Assembly (NCBI GenBank): GCA_964538625.1
Contig: CAZIGH010000015.1
Span: forward strand, 1-64,000
DNA: 64,000 nucleotides
From: JAEUHM01 sp964538625
Lineage (GTDB): Bacteria > Verrucomicrobiota > Verrucomicrobiia > Verrucomicrobiales > Verrucomicrobiaceae
Direction: 5' to 3'
Made by a program: the position numbers and the translations under genes. Within the stretch, counting starts at the first letter, position 1; each line of letters begins with the position of its first letter. This document shows, in pieces, positions 33,683-42,716 of the stretch. A model generated the notes under the pieces. It saw only the letters and a list, made by a program, of their open reading frames with translations, ran no database searches and was not told the DNA's origin.

Positions 33683-34705
33683 ATGCACCGCAACCAGCGT
33701 CAGAGCCAGACAGGCTACACCATGGTAGAGCTCTTGATGGCCATGGCCATCGGCGCGCTCGTGGTGGGGGCTGCTGCGGTCAGCTTTGGTACCTTCACAC
33801 GCGCCCAGCCACTGGCAGGAAACTCCGTGCGCGTCGTGCTCGACGCCACACGCATGGCAGCCTACTATGGACTGTCCCAGAACACCGTCGAAGCCGTTGT
33901 AGCACCCAACTACGGTTCCGTGGCCAGAGCCGAGACACTGCGGGAGCGCTTCATTGAGGACACCATGTCCGGCACGGCCGTTTTCTGCCTCGCTCGCAAT
34001 CGCCCCAACACCTATCACCCCCACGAGATCCCCTTTGACCCCGCCGTGGACAACGCCACCGGTGCCCTGTTCTTGGATCTCCCCGAAACGTTTCGTGCAT
34101 TCCTCGTGGCCCGCACCGCAGTGACTGGAGTCACGGCAGCCTCCTTCCTTTCAGTCCGCAATCACCAGCCCCTGCCGGTACCCTCCACCGCAACCAGCAC
34201 CGCAGGAGCCGAATACAGCTCCGGCGCATCCATCTTCGTACTCGGTTACAGCTCCAAGCCCAACGCCCTCGCCGTGACCGCAGTCTATGACATCGACATC
34301 GACAAAGTCTCCACCCCAGCCGGCTTTTACGCCTCAGTGAAACGCTGGGCTTCCAGCGCCAGCACCGGCCCCAAGCTCACCGACTACTACGACGTCTTCT
34401 ACCCCCCCTCACGCCCCGCAACTTGGCCCGCCACCACGGACCAGTTTGCCCCATTCTACGTCACCTTCGAGCGCAGCACCCGGCTGGCCAGAGTAGAAAC
34501 CACCGCCATAGACCGCTTCAAGATAGCCAAAGAGCAGCCCTTCTACTTCGTCTGGTGGCCAGACCCCGCCGCACGCACCCTGGACACCTCACGCTCCAGC
34601 GGTGGCTCCTTTGATCCCCGCGACCCACGCGAAGCCTACTCCCACATGCTTGGCCGCACCGCCTTCATGTTCACGGTCCCGATGTTCCCCGCCACCTCAT
34701 CGTAA
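33683..34705 (+). CDS. Pseudopilin (large minor pilin)
   Basis: A 340-residue prepilin-like protein. The leader MHRNQRQSQTG is followed by the mature YTMVELLMAMAIGALVVGAAAV, with Gly at -1 and Glu at +5, so it is a proper prepilin-peptidase substrate. The globular C-terminal part is long for a pseudopilin and shows no known domain. Start set at 33683 because the prepilin leader starts there; the open frame extends upstream through the end of the PilP-like gene. It overlaps the next gene by TAATG. Confidence 0.8.
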   Translation: MHRNQRQSQTGYTMVELLMAMAIGALVVGAAAVSFGTFTRAQPLAGNSVRVVLDATRMAAYYGLSQNTVEAVVAPNYGSVARAETLRERFIEDTMSGTAVFCLARNRPNTYHPHEIPFDPAVDNATGALFLDLPETFRAFLVARTAVTGVTAASFLSVRNHQPLPVPSTATSTAGAEYSSGASIFVLGYSSKPNALAVTAVYDIDIDKVSTPAGFYASVKRWASSASTGPKLTDYYDVFYPPSRPATWPATTDQFAPFYVTFERSTRLARVETTAIDRFKIAKEQPFYFVWWPDPAARTLDTSRSSGGSFDPRDPREAYSHMLGRTAFMFTVPMFPATSS

Positions 34706-36285
34706 TGAACCGCATCTCAAATCCCCGGCCACGTCAAGGTGGTGGCGTCCTCGCCATCGCACTCATCATGACCATGCTTGGAGGCATCGTCATGGCGAGC
34801 TGGGTCACCATAGGCTTCGCACGTTCCTTACAGGCGGCCAACGCAGAAACCGCCGTCAAACGCCGCCTATCTCTCGGAAACTCCAAGGCGCTCACCAGAC
34901 AGTTCGCCTATGAGAACCTCTTCCAGTCTGGCAACTCTGTCCTTCCAAACCTCTCCGACTCACTCGGAGCCGGAGCATGGGGCTCCATGAACACTGCAAC
35001 CGGCTTCGTTGACATCCAGCCCTTCGGTGATTACCCGCAGACCAATTATCCACTCGTAGGCTATCTCGACACCGTCTTCCCCTTCAACCACGCTGGCCTG
35101 CGGCAAGGTCCTTCTTTCATCTTCACCCAGCGCCTTGTCCGCGATCCCACGGACAACATCATCGACCCCTACAACCACTACGTCTTCGTTAAAGCCGCCA
35201 GCCCGCTGGCATCCGGAGACGCCATGACCTTCTACAAGAAGCCCGAAGGCGAGACCGCCGAAATCCAGGTGGCCGCAAACCTCCAAGTCATGGGCCGCAT
35301 GGTTGTCCGTGACCCACGTTCCTTCTTCCCCCTGCCCCGGGCGGATCTAGGGCAGAAAATTCGCATCACCGCCCGCTGCCGCACCTTCTACGTGCAGAAG
35401 CATGACGATGGAAACCTCCTCACTGGCACCAACATCTCCAATACCGAAATCGCCGCCTCCAATCTCCCCGCCACCCCCTCCACAAACGGCTACTCCGATT
35501 CCCTGGAAATGCCGCGCGCCTTCGAAGGCTCGCTGAATGTCATCAACAACCCAGGTAACCCCAAAAACTCCCTCTACCACCGCCAGCAGGAAGAGTTCGA
35601 CAGCGGCACCACCGCTCTACTCACCCTCAACTCTCCCATGGCCTACGGCACCCCAGCGGACCCAGTGCAAGTCATTCAATACTCACCCGGCATTGACCCA
35701 CCCGTTGACTTTCGCCCCCCCGCGTGGCCCAGCGGTTATCCAAACCCATGGAGCATCGCCTACATCCGACTGGGCCATGCCTCCCTACCGAACATCCGCA
35801 TCACCGACGCCATCAACCAAGTCGTGTTCGAAGGTCAGACAAGCAGCGCCGCCTACAATGCCGCAGGGAACATGGAACCGCGCATCATCCTCATCGAAGG
35901 GCAAACCCGCGCCTTTCCCCGCCAAATCTACTTCAACCGCGAAAACAGAAGAAACTTCATCCTCGGAATCAAACATCGTGACCCGGCCAACTTGGACATG
36001 CGCTTCGTAGGAGCCGTCACGCCTGGCGTAGCGGATACCCTCACGCTCGACTGGCGTCTATACCTCGTCAACGAGCGCCGCCCCCTCATTAACTATCTCC
36101 CCTCCGGCGGTCTCCGCGTGGCTGTCACCGGTGGAGTCATGACCAACTGGTCCTTCCTCCGTTCGGACACAGGCGCCTCTGACATGCTCACCTTCACTCC
36201 CGTGTGGAACCCCTCCTACCGCCTCGCGTCACTGCTGCCCAAAGACGCTTGGCTCGAAAGCTACTTCACCCTCGTCGAACCATGA
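34705..36285 (+). CDS. GspK/PilX-like minor pseudopilin
   Basis: A 526-residue protein with a prepilin-like N-terminus (MNRISNPRPRQGGG|VLAIALIMTMLGGIVMASWVT). There is no Glu at +5, the same exception as in GspK/PilX, the minor pseudopilin that caps the pilus. The body is long and beta-rich with no identified domain. Overlaps the gene before by TAATG and the gene after by ATGA, so it is co-translated. It may belong to the large Verruco-specific cassette proteins often found with such loci; I cannot confirm that here. Confidence 0.65.
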   Translation: MNRISNPRPRQGGGVLAIALIMTMLGGIVMASWVTIGFARSLQAANAETAVKRRLSLGNSKALTRQFAYENLFQSGNSVLPNLSDSLGAGAWGSMNTATGFVDIQPFGDYPQTNYPLVGYLDTVFPFNHAGLRQGPSFIFTQRLVRDPTDNIIDPYNHYVFVKAASPLASGDAMTFYKKPEGETAEIQVAANLQVMGRMVVRDPRSFFPLPRADLGQKIRITARCRTFYVQKHDDGNLLTGTNISNTEIAASNLPATPSTNGYSDSLEMPRAFEGSLNVINNPGNPKNSLYHRQQEEFDSGTTALLTLNSPMAYGTPADPVQVIQYSPGIDPPVDFRPPAWPSGYPNPWSIAYIRLGHASLPNIRITDAINQVVFEGQTSSAAYNAAGNMEPRIILIEGQTRAFPRQIYFNRENRRNFILGIKHRDPANLDMRFVGAVTPGVADTLTLDWRLYLVNERRPLINYLPSGGLRVAVTGGVMTNWSFLRSDTGASDMLTFTPVWNPSYRLASLLPKDAWLESYFTLVEP

Positions 36286-36701
36286 AACGCTACCTTCAAC
36301 GCGGCTATTCCCTCGTCGAAGTTCTCACCGCCACGGTGGTCATCGGCATCGGCATGACGGCCGCCGTCTCCATGTCCAGCACTGCCATGCTTCAGGAAGA
36401 AATGTCTTGGCGTGTCAACATAGGCATGAACTACCAGGAGAATGCCGTGCGGCTCTGGCAGCTGGGCCTCAACCGCTCGGACATCCTTCAAGTCCTGCCC
36501 ACCAATCCCGCGCTGAACGACATCATGGTCAACACCCCAGCGCGCATCCCCATCACACTGGGCAATACATCCGAGGTCTCCAGCACCCTGGCCGCACTCC
36601 TTGAGCGCTCAGCCACCTCCGTCACGATGAAGAACTTCTCCAACGCACCCAATGACGGCGCTACCGTCATCACCGACGCCTACCGCCCCCGCACTCGCTA
36701 A
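36282..36701 (+). CDS. Small pseudopilin (PilV/GspI-like)
   Basis: A 139-residue prepilin: leader MKRYLQRG, then YSLVEVLTATVVIGIGMTAAVSM, with Gly at -1 and Glu at +5. The short globular part has no known domain. It is the PilV/GspI-type size. The start at 36282 overlaps the previous stop by ATGA; a longer in-frame start (36204) lies inside that gene and lacks the leader. Confidence 0.8.
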   Translation: MKRYLQRGYSLVEVLTATVVIGIGMTAAVSMSSTAMLQEEMSWRVNIGMNYQENAVRLWQLGLNRSDILQVLPTNPALNDIMVNTPARIPITLGNTSEVSSTLAALLERSATSVTMKNFSNAPNDGATVITDAYRPRTR

Positions 36702-36725
36702 GCCCACCTCCATTTCCCGGCCGCC

Positions 36726-37955
36726 ATGCTCAAAAAAGTTACCGTCACCAATGTCAATACAGGCAAGTCCACCATCACCATCGTGGACACTGACACACAC
36801 GAAAAAGCCCTCATCGGCTGCGGTATCGCTCCCAATGAAACCGCCAATGTGGAAGACATCGTGGGCCTGGATGAGACCGTACACCGCATGTCCAGCGGCG
36901 GCCCCTCGGTCGATGACCGGGCAAACTTCTTCGCCGGCCTCGCACGCTGCTTGGACCGGAACATCGGCATCGTCAAAGGACTCCAGCTTCAGACAAACCG
37001 CGTCAAGTCCGCCAGATACAAAGGCGTCATCGCAGACCTCGTCACCAGCATCGCCTCCGGTGAAAAACTCTCCGAGGCCATGTCCAAACATCCGGACCTG
37101 TTCCCCGACCAAGTTCTCTCCCTCATCATCGCCGGTGAAGAGGCAGGCCAGCTCGGCAAGGTGTTCCGACGCATCGGCCATGCTCAGCGCAAGTCCTCAA
37201 AGATCATCAAAAAGCTGAAGAACGGCCTCATCTACCCGGCCATCGTCATCGTTCTCGCCGTGGTGGTAGTCATCGTGATGAGCTTCACCCTCGTGCCAGC
37301 CATGGCCAAGCTCTTTGAGTCCTTCAAGGCACCCCTACCCATGGGCACCAAAGCGCTCATCGCCCTCTCTGATCTCTTCATTCATCAGCCCTACATGGCC
37401 GCACTCCCCTTCGTAGGACTCTTCTACTTCTTCAAAAACTGGGGCAGAATCTCCGCGCTCCCCTGGGTACAGGACCTAGCTCTCAAAATCCCCAAAGTGG
37501 GCGACATTGTGCGCAAATCCGCAGCAGCGCTCTCCTTCCGCACACTGGCCATGCTTGTGGAGTCCAACGTGCGACTCACCTCCGCGCTGGCCATCACCGC
37601 CAAGTCATCCACCCACTACCACTACACCCACTTCTTCAACAACGTTAATGACCACATCGCCATAGGGCGGAACCTCCACGAGGCCTTCCTCATGGAGTCC
37701 CACTGGCTCGGGCCTGACGCGCGCACGATCTGCGGCCTCATCGAACTGGGTGCCGAGACAGGTTCAGGCACCGAGATGCTGAACGAAATCGCAGACGACT
37801 ACGAGGATGAGCTGGACGGCCTCGCCGGCCAAATTGACAAGATCATGGAACCGATGACCATCATGTTCCTCGGAGGTGTAGTCGGCTTCCTCATCTACGC
37901 CATCTACGGCCCCATCTTCTCGCTCAGCGACGTCATCCTGCCCGGCAAGAAGTAG
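36726..37955 (+). CDS. PilC/GspF-type platform protein
   Basis: A 409-residue inner-membrane protein of the PilC/GspF family, the platform on which the ATPase acts. Two T2SSF domains are visible: the first (about 65-170, with FAGLARCLDRNIGIVKGLQLQ and the LSLIIAGEEAGQLGKVFRRIG signature) and the second (about 265-400, with LSFRTLAMLVESNVRLTSALAI and the GLIELGAETGSGTEMLNEIADDYE signature). Three hydrophobic segments are seen (about 180-205, 230-245, 378-400). The N-terminal 60 residues have no GspF match. The final gene of the locus; a strong terminator follows. Confidence 0.93.
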   Translation: MLKKVTVTNVNTGKSTITIVDTDTHEKALIGCGIAPNETANVEDIVGLDETVHRMSSGGPSVDDRANFFAGLARCLDRNIGIVKGLQLQTNRVKSARYKGVIADLVTSIASGEKLSEAMSKHPDLFPDQVLSLIIAGEEAGQLGKVFRRIGHAQRKSSKIIKKLKNGLIYPAIVIVLAVVVVIVMSFTLVPAMAKLFESFKAPLPMGTKALIALSDLFIHQPYMAALPFVGLFYFFKNWGRISALPWVQDLALKIPKVGDIVRKSAAALSFRTLAMLVESNVRLTSALAITAKSSTHYHYTHFFNNVNDHIAIGRNLHEAFLMESHWLGPDARTICGLIELGAETGSGTEMLNEIADDYEDELDGLAGQIDKIMEPMTIMFLGGVVGFLIYAIYGPIFSLSDVILPGKK

Positions 37956-37991
37956 GCGGCGCAATCCACCTTCTCCCGTGCTCCCGGCAAC

Positions 37992-38023
37992 GAGCAGGAC
38001 AGGCCCAGTGGCCTGTCCTGCTT
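37992..38023 (+). terminator. Strong hairpin terminator after the pilus-like locus
   Basis: GCAGGACAGGCC-CAGT-GGCCTGTCCTGC is a perfect 12-bp stem, extended by an A-T and a G-T pair. It lies 36 bp after the platform gene and before alkB. Only a short T-rich tail (TTCATCT) follows, but the stem is long enough to mark the end of the transcript. Confidence 0.88.
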
Positions 38024-38072
38024 CATCTCAGCGCTGTATGAAACGCATGTCCATTGTTGCATCCAGCGCCTC

Positions 38073-38693
38073 ATGAACACCGTTGCATCAGCCATGAGTC
38101 CCAACCTGCTGCCATTCGACGGCATAGTCACCTACCACGAGACATTTCTGGATCACCAAACCGCATCCACCTGGTTCAAACAGCTCCTTCATGAATCCCC
38201 CTGGCAACAGGATGAGGTCGTTCTTTTCGGCAAGCGCCTCACCACGCAGAGGAAGGTAGCATGGCACGGAGAGCCGGGCTGCACCTACCGCTACTCCGGC
38301 ACCGTGAAGAAGCCGCATCCCTGGCCCCCCTTGCTCATGGACATCAAACGCTCCTTAGAAGAGGCCACTGGCACCACTTTCAACTGCTGCCTGCTCAACC
38401 TCTACCACCACGGCGGTGAAGGCATGGGCTGGCACAGCGACGACGAAAAGGAACTCGTTCAAGGCGGGCAAATCGCTTCCCTGAGCCTCGGAGCCGAGAG
38501 ACGCTTCCTCTTCAAGCACCGTCGCATCACGCAGGAAAAAGTTTCCCTCACCCTGCATCACGGCAGCCTCTTGCTCATGGCAGGCACCACCCAGCAGCAC
38601 TGGCTTCACAGTCTGCCCAAAATGATGAAGATCCATGAACCCCGCATCAACCTCACCTTCAGGCAGATGCGGCTACCCACAGAGCACTCATAG
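38073..38693 (+). CDS. alkB: AlkB-like 2-oxoglutarate/Fe(II) dioxygenase
   Basis: A 206-residue nucleic-acid repair dioxygenase that reverses alkylation damage (1-methyladenine, 3-methylcytosine). The iron ligands are visible: H121 and D123 (MGWHSDDE) and H179 (HWLHSLPK); the 2-oxoglutarate-binding Arg R191 is in RINLTFRQM, with R197 after it. Overall it resembles the eukaryotic-type ALKBH2/3 group rather than E. coli AlkB. It is a single gene between the pilus-like locus and the pse locus; its stop overlaps by 6 bp the end of the convergent glycosyltransferase gene. Confidence 0.93.
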   Translation: MNTVASAMSPNLLPFDGIVTYHETFLDHQTASTWFKQLLHESPWQQDEVVLFGKRLTTQRKVAWHGEPGCTYRYSGTVKKPHPWPPLLMDIKRSLEEATGTTFNCCLLNLYHHGGEGMGWHSDDEKELVQGGQIASLSLGAERRFLFKHRRITQEKVSLTLHHGSLLLMAGTTQQHWLHSLPKMMKIHEPRINLTFRQMRLPTEHS

Positions 38694-39992
38694 CCGCTCC
38701 CAGCGATCATCCGCCGGACCACCCTGCTCCAGCGATGTCCAAAGCCACTCCCTCATGTCATCGCACGCCCAGGTGTCAGCCAGCTCCGCCGCCCGCGCTC
38801 GATACACCTCCCCCTCAGCCCGCATAGCCTCCACCGCACCACCCACCTCCTCATACCGCGAGACGATGCCCAGCCCGTGCCGCTTCACAAAGCGCGCCAC
38901 TCCCGTATCCTCATGGCCCAGAACGATGATCGGAAGATTCGCCACCGCTGAGAGATACAGTGTGCGGCTTGGCAGACTGTATCTGGCGATGTCGGGAAGG
39001 TCATCCTGTTCATCCAGCGTACCAGTGGGCACGATGGCGTAAGCGTGCTGTCGCAGGCAATGCACCAGATCCTCCTCCGGCAGGAAGCCCCTCATCGTCA
39101 CGTGCGCCGCAAGCGCCTCATGCTTCACCCACTGAGGAGAGTTGTGCCCGTAAGAGGTCACCGGCACCGTGAGCGTACGTGCCAGCATTTCCAGCCACTT
39201 CTGGCTCCAAAGATTGCCAAGCAATGCGCCATCAGTCCGCGAAGGAGTCAGCGGTGTGCGTTGCGCCAAAGCAGCTTCCACCACCGGAGGAGCAAAGTGG
39301 ACCTTGTGCCCGAACATGCTCTCGTACAAAGCACAAAACTCCGGCGATATACCGAGCCGCAACTGCGCACGATCCAACAACCGCTGCATGAGCACCTCCG
39401 GAATCTGGTGCTCCCCATCCCCCAAGTGATGATCCATAAGCCAAGCAATCACCGGCGCTCCCGTCACATCCGACAGCGTCAGCGTGTTCTCCACATCACT
39501 GGCGCAGTACGGTACCGAAAGAATGCGCCGCACCGTGCTGCCTACCAGCATCTCAGGCCCCTTGTCAGCGTGCCCAGGTGGAAGCAGCAACTGCAATCCG
39601 CCAGACGTTTCACCCCCATACAAGTCCATGCTTCGGACGTGGATGAAGTCTTCCCCCGCCGGAAACAGCCGCTGCAACAACACCCCAGTTCCGTGTCGAT
39701 TATTCATCTCTGCGGCTGTGATGATGACATCTGCATCCTGCAAGCAGGAGCCTTTCCATGAAGGCGCAGGTTTCTGCGTCACGCGTGGCTTCTTTTTCTC
39801 CTCCTTCTCACGCAGACACTCTGCTTCCAGGCGGACGCGCTCCGCACGCAAGGCATCTCGCTCACGACGCTTGCGCCACATGGCCGGTTTCAAAAACCAA
39901 AAGGGCGACTTGCGCCCTGCGGCCAGAGAGGACTCCACGCCGCGTAGAGCCGCCTTCACCTCGTCCAACTGATTCCGAGTAGAGCCGCCCAT
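38688..39992 (-). CDS. GT-B type glycosyltransferase-like protein
   Basis: A 434-residue protein. After an N-terminal coiled-coil (about 5-75, rich in Arg, Glu and Leu), residues about 85-434 look like a GT-B fold: an N-terminal half with DADVIITAAEMNNRHGTGVLLQRL, a middle with GAPVIAWLMDHHLGDGEHQ and a C-terminal half with LPDIARYSLPSRTLYLSAVANLPIIVLGHEDTGVARFV in pieces. No family is certain. Start set at MGGSTRNQLDE (ATGA overlap with the GT2 gene before it). This is the last gene of the pse run. Acceptor and sugar unknown. Confidence 0.6.
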   Translation of the reverse strand: MGGSTRNQLDEVKAALRGVESSLAAGRKSPFWFLKPAMWRKRRERDALRAERVRLEAECLREKEEKKKPRVTQKPAPSWKGSCLQDADVIITAAEMNNRHGTGVLLQRLFPAGEDFIHVRSMDLYGGETSGGLQLLLPPGHADKGPEMLVGSTVRRILSVPYCASDVENTLTLSDVTGAPVIAWLMDHHLGDGEHQIPEVLMQRLLDRAQLRLGISPEFCALYESMFGHKVHFAPPVVEAALAQRTPLTPSRTDGALLGNLWSQKWLEMLARTLTVPVTSYGHNSPQWVKHEALAAHVTMRGFLPEEDLVHCLRQHAYAIVPTGTLDEQDDLPDIARYSLPSRTLYLSAVANLPIIVLGHEDTGVARFVKRHGLGIVSRYEEVGGAVEAMRAEGEVYRARAAELADTWACDDMREWLWTSLEQGGPADDRWERL

Positions 39993-41074
39993 CAATCCTC
40001 CTCTCGTTCTGCTCTTGTCTCCAGCCTCAGCCAACGACGCAGGAACCCAGGGATGAGCTTCCGGCTGCGACGCAGCGCCGCCTCCGCCTCGCGGGCACGC
40101 TCCTTCCATGCATCTCGCTCCGGTCTCAATGCAGCTAACTTCTCCTGAGCTGCGCTCCGTTTCGCCTTCTCCTCACGCAACTGAGTGCCGATTCGAATCA
40201 AATCCTCAGGTGAATGGTTGAGCGCTCTCCACCAGCTCGGTTCCACCGCCGACGTCAGGCAGTCAGACATGCCCCCAGAGAGCATAAAGCCCCGAATCTT
40301 TTCGTGAAGCAGAGACTGACAGCGCAGATACTCCGCACCATACACGTCGCCAAAACGTTCCACCACGTCTGGCTGGGCCGCTGTAGGGGGATGAAACACA
40401 AACCTCCCACAGCAGCGCCGCAGAAAAGCCGCCTTCATCTCCGCAGCATAACGAAGCCCAAACATCACATCACCAGAGTGTCCGCAGTTCGTCGGGAATG
40501 AACGGCTCTCGAACAGACTGCGCTTGTAGAGATTGCTCGCAGAGCTTCCCAGCCAGCTTTGTACGCTGACCGAAAGGCGGCAGTACTCCATGGCGAACAC
40601 CAGCAGAGCCAGACCCTCCAGCACCACCACGTCTGCCCCCGGCTGACGCTCCATCAGCTCGTGAATGGGCCAACGCCTCCACGTGGGCGTATCCACACCA
40701 TCCACGATGAAATGAGGCGGTGCCGTAGTGACATCCGCATCCGTCTCCGCCGCCTTGAGCGCCAGGTATTGGAGATCCTCCAGAGAAATTGTGTCCCCTG
40801 CCGTGGACACATGCACCCAGCGACCCGTGGTTTGGGAGATGCCAAAGTTCCATGACTGATACAACCCAGGAGGGTGCGAAAGGCAGCGCGCGTTCGGATA
40901 CAGAAGCTGTTCCCGGAGATACTCCAGCGTTCCGTCCGTTGACTCACTGTCCACCACCAGCACCTCCCTCACCAAAGGTGCCCAAGTATGCATCTCAGCC
41001 ATGCCAGACTGCACCAGATGCAGGCAGTTGCGAGTAGGCACAACCACCGAAATGGAACTCAAAAGCTCGCTCAT
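39992..41074 (-). CDS. Family 2 glycosyltransferase
   Basis: A 360-residue GT-A glycosyltransferase with the GT2 pattern: SISVVVPTRN at the N-terminus, VLVVDSESTDGT (the DxSxDGT box, here VDSESTDG) and a GRWVHVSTAGDTI segment, where the usual DxD motif reads TAGDT. The C-terminal 80 residues are an Arg/Glu/Ala coiled-coil (EEKAKRSAAQEKLAALRPERDAW), as in several neighbours, suggesting shared scaffolding. Start set at MSELLSSISVVV; MAEVMSELL at 41086 is an alternative after AAAGGAG. Substrate unknown. Confidence 0.8.
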   Translation of the reverse strand: MSELLSSISVVVPTRNCLHLVQSGMAEMHTWAPLVREVLVVDSESTDGTLEYLREQLLYPNARCLSHPPGLYQSWNFGISQTTGRWVHVSTAGDTISLEDLQYLALKAAETDADVTTAPPHFIVDGVDTPTWRRWPIHELMERQPGADVVVLEGLALLVFAMEYCRLSVSVQSWLGSSASNLYKRSLFESRSFPTNCGHSGDVMFGLRYAAEMKAAFLRRCCGRFVFHPPTAAQPDVVERFGDVYGAEYLRCQSLLHEKIRGFMLSGGMSDCLTSAVEPSWWRALNHSPEDLIRIGTQLREEKAKRSAAQEKLAALRPERDAWKERAREAEAALRRSRKLIPGFLRRWLRLETRAEREED

Positions 41075-41078
41075 GACT

Positions 41079-42716
41079 TCAGCCATCTCCTTTCTCTTCA
41101 TCAGCGGGCACACTTGCCTCATTCCGTGCACGACGCCTCAGCCAGCGGAGCGTCATGCGCGCCGCCACGGCGGATGGCAGCCATTTGCGGAGGCCCTTGA
41201 AATCCACTGCCGCCGCATCCTCCACACGTTTGCGCACACCCTCCGTACTCGTGGCCTTTCGCAAACTGCGCTCCAGAGAACCCTGCCGCTTCAAAGCGGA
41301 CTCGGCTGCTTTTTCCGATTTGGAGAGCGCTCTGGCGGTTTGTCGATTTTCTTCCGTGAGGCTGGCGAGGTGACCGCTGGCGATTCGCAGCAGTTCGGAT
41401 GAGACGGCATTCCACGACTCAACCACCTCGAAGCCAGAGTCACTGCTGCGTGATCCATATCCCGCAGGTGCATGGAGCAGTTCCTGAAACAACGCCTTGT
41501 AACGCTCCGCTTGAAGGTGCAGCGGATAATCCCGTTCGCAGAGGCTCCGAGCCTGAGTGCTCCATGCGTGAAGCGCCTCGGGCTGATGTATTATCTTTAT
41601 CAACGCCCTTGCGAGCGGTTCCGACTCCAATGGTTCGACCAGCAGACCATTGGTGCCAGAGTGTACCATGTCAGGCATCCCACCGATGTTGTAACCAATC
41701 ACCGGAGTGCCGCAGGCTAGGGCTTCCATCACGACGTTCGGAAGGTTGTCCTGACGGCTGGGACAAAGGATGGCATCCGATGCAGATAGCAACGTGACGA
41801 GTTTCTCAGGTGAATCCGCCACTCCAGTCGAGGTGATAGGAAGACCAGTGGCCTCCGCGAGTCCTTCGCTCGCTTCTCCGTAGGCAGTGAGCTTCATTCG
41901 GCTGCGCTGCACATCATCAAGCTGATTCCAAACCGCTTTCAGCGCATCCAGCATGAGGTCAAAACCCTTTCGATACTCCTGCATGTGAAGCGCACCGAAG
42001 GTCATCACCAGTGCATCATCTGGAAGGTTCAGCGAGCGCCGTGCTTCCGCCTTGTCAGTTGGTCGAAACGTTTCAAGGTCAATGCCATAAGGAATGACTT
42101 CCGTGCGGCAGTGCCCCAGCGCGAGGCTGCGCCTAGACTCGTGCGCCAGCCAGCGACTCGGAGTGACGATGGTTGGCGGCGTCTCCCTAGCAGCGGCCCC
42201 GCACAATCGCAGTGCGAGCGCGGGAAGACGATGCAGAGCGGGTTGCAGTTGCGGACAAGACTCGCAGCCCGAAGTGAAACCCCCGCAGCCGCCATCATAG
42301 TGACAGCCGCCCGTGAAGAGCCGCATGTCGTGCATGGTCCACACCACCGGTTTGCCCAAGCAGGAAAGGCGGTTCAGCGTGAATGGATCGAGAAAGCCAG
42401 TCGCCCAGTGGACATTGATGATGTCGGCCTGCTGCACCCACGGATGCGCGATCAAATCGGTGCCCTCCAACGGAACCGAGAAAAGGGTGTTCTCTTTTCC
42501 GGCGCGGGCCGTCTCGTTTACATAGCTAGCGATCGAGCTAAAAGGTGACAGCTCGGAACTACCTTCCACCTCCATCACCGAATCATCATCGCTGGACTTG
42601 TGCTTCACCAGCATGCGACTGCTGACACCTATGCCCTTGAGCCCCTGATGCAGCCTCCAGGCCGCGATGGACGCCCCGCCGCGGATGTCGTTGGTGCCGA
42701 GGATCAGAACATTCAT
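41079..42716 (-). CDS. Family 4 glycosyltransferase
   Basis: A 545-residue GT-B retaining glycosyltransferase. The N-terminal half has GTNDIRGGASIAAWRLHQGL; the C-terminal nucleotide-binding half has the GT4 segments VIPYGIDLETFRP and PSRQDNLPNVVMEALACGTPVIGYNIGGMPDMV, with the E-x7-E-type motif. A cysteine cluster in the middle (GGCHYDGGCGGFTSGCESCPQL) resembles the zinc-like insert in the WcaG/WsaF group. The C-terminal 110 residues are coiled-coil. Its stop and the 42713 gene start overlap by ATGA. Confidence 0.88.
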   Translation of the reverse strand: MNVLILGTNDIRGGASIAAWRLHQGLKGIGVSSRMLVKHKSSDDDSVMEVEGSSELSPFSSIASYVNETARAGKENTLFSVPLEGTDLIAHPWVQQADIINVHWATGFLDPFTLNRLSCLGKPVVWTMHDMRLFTGGCHYDGGCGGFTSGCESCPQLQPALHRLPALALRLCGAAARETPPTIVTPSRWLAHESRRSLALGHCRTEVIPYGIDLETFRPTDKAEARRSLNLPDDALVMTFGALHMQEYRKGFDLMLDALKAVWNQLDDVQRSRMKLTAYGEASEGLAEATGLPITSTGVADSPEKLVTLLSASDAILCPSRQDNLPNVVMEALACGTPVIGYNIGGMPDMVHSGTNGLLVEPLESEPLARALIKIIHQPEALHAWSTQARSLCERDYPLHLQAERYKALFQELLHAPAGYGSRSSDSGFEVVESWNAVSSELLRIASGHLASLTEENRQTARALSKSEKAAESALKRQGSLERSLRKATSTEGVRKRVEDAAAVDFKGLRKWLPSAVAARMTLRWLRRRARNEASVPADEEKGDG

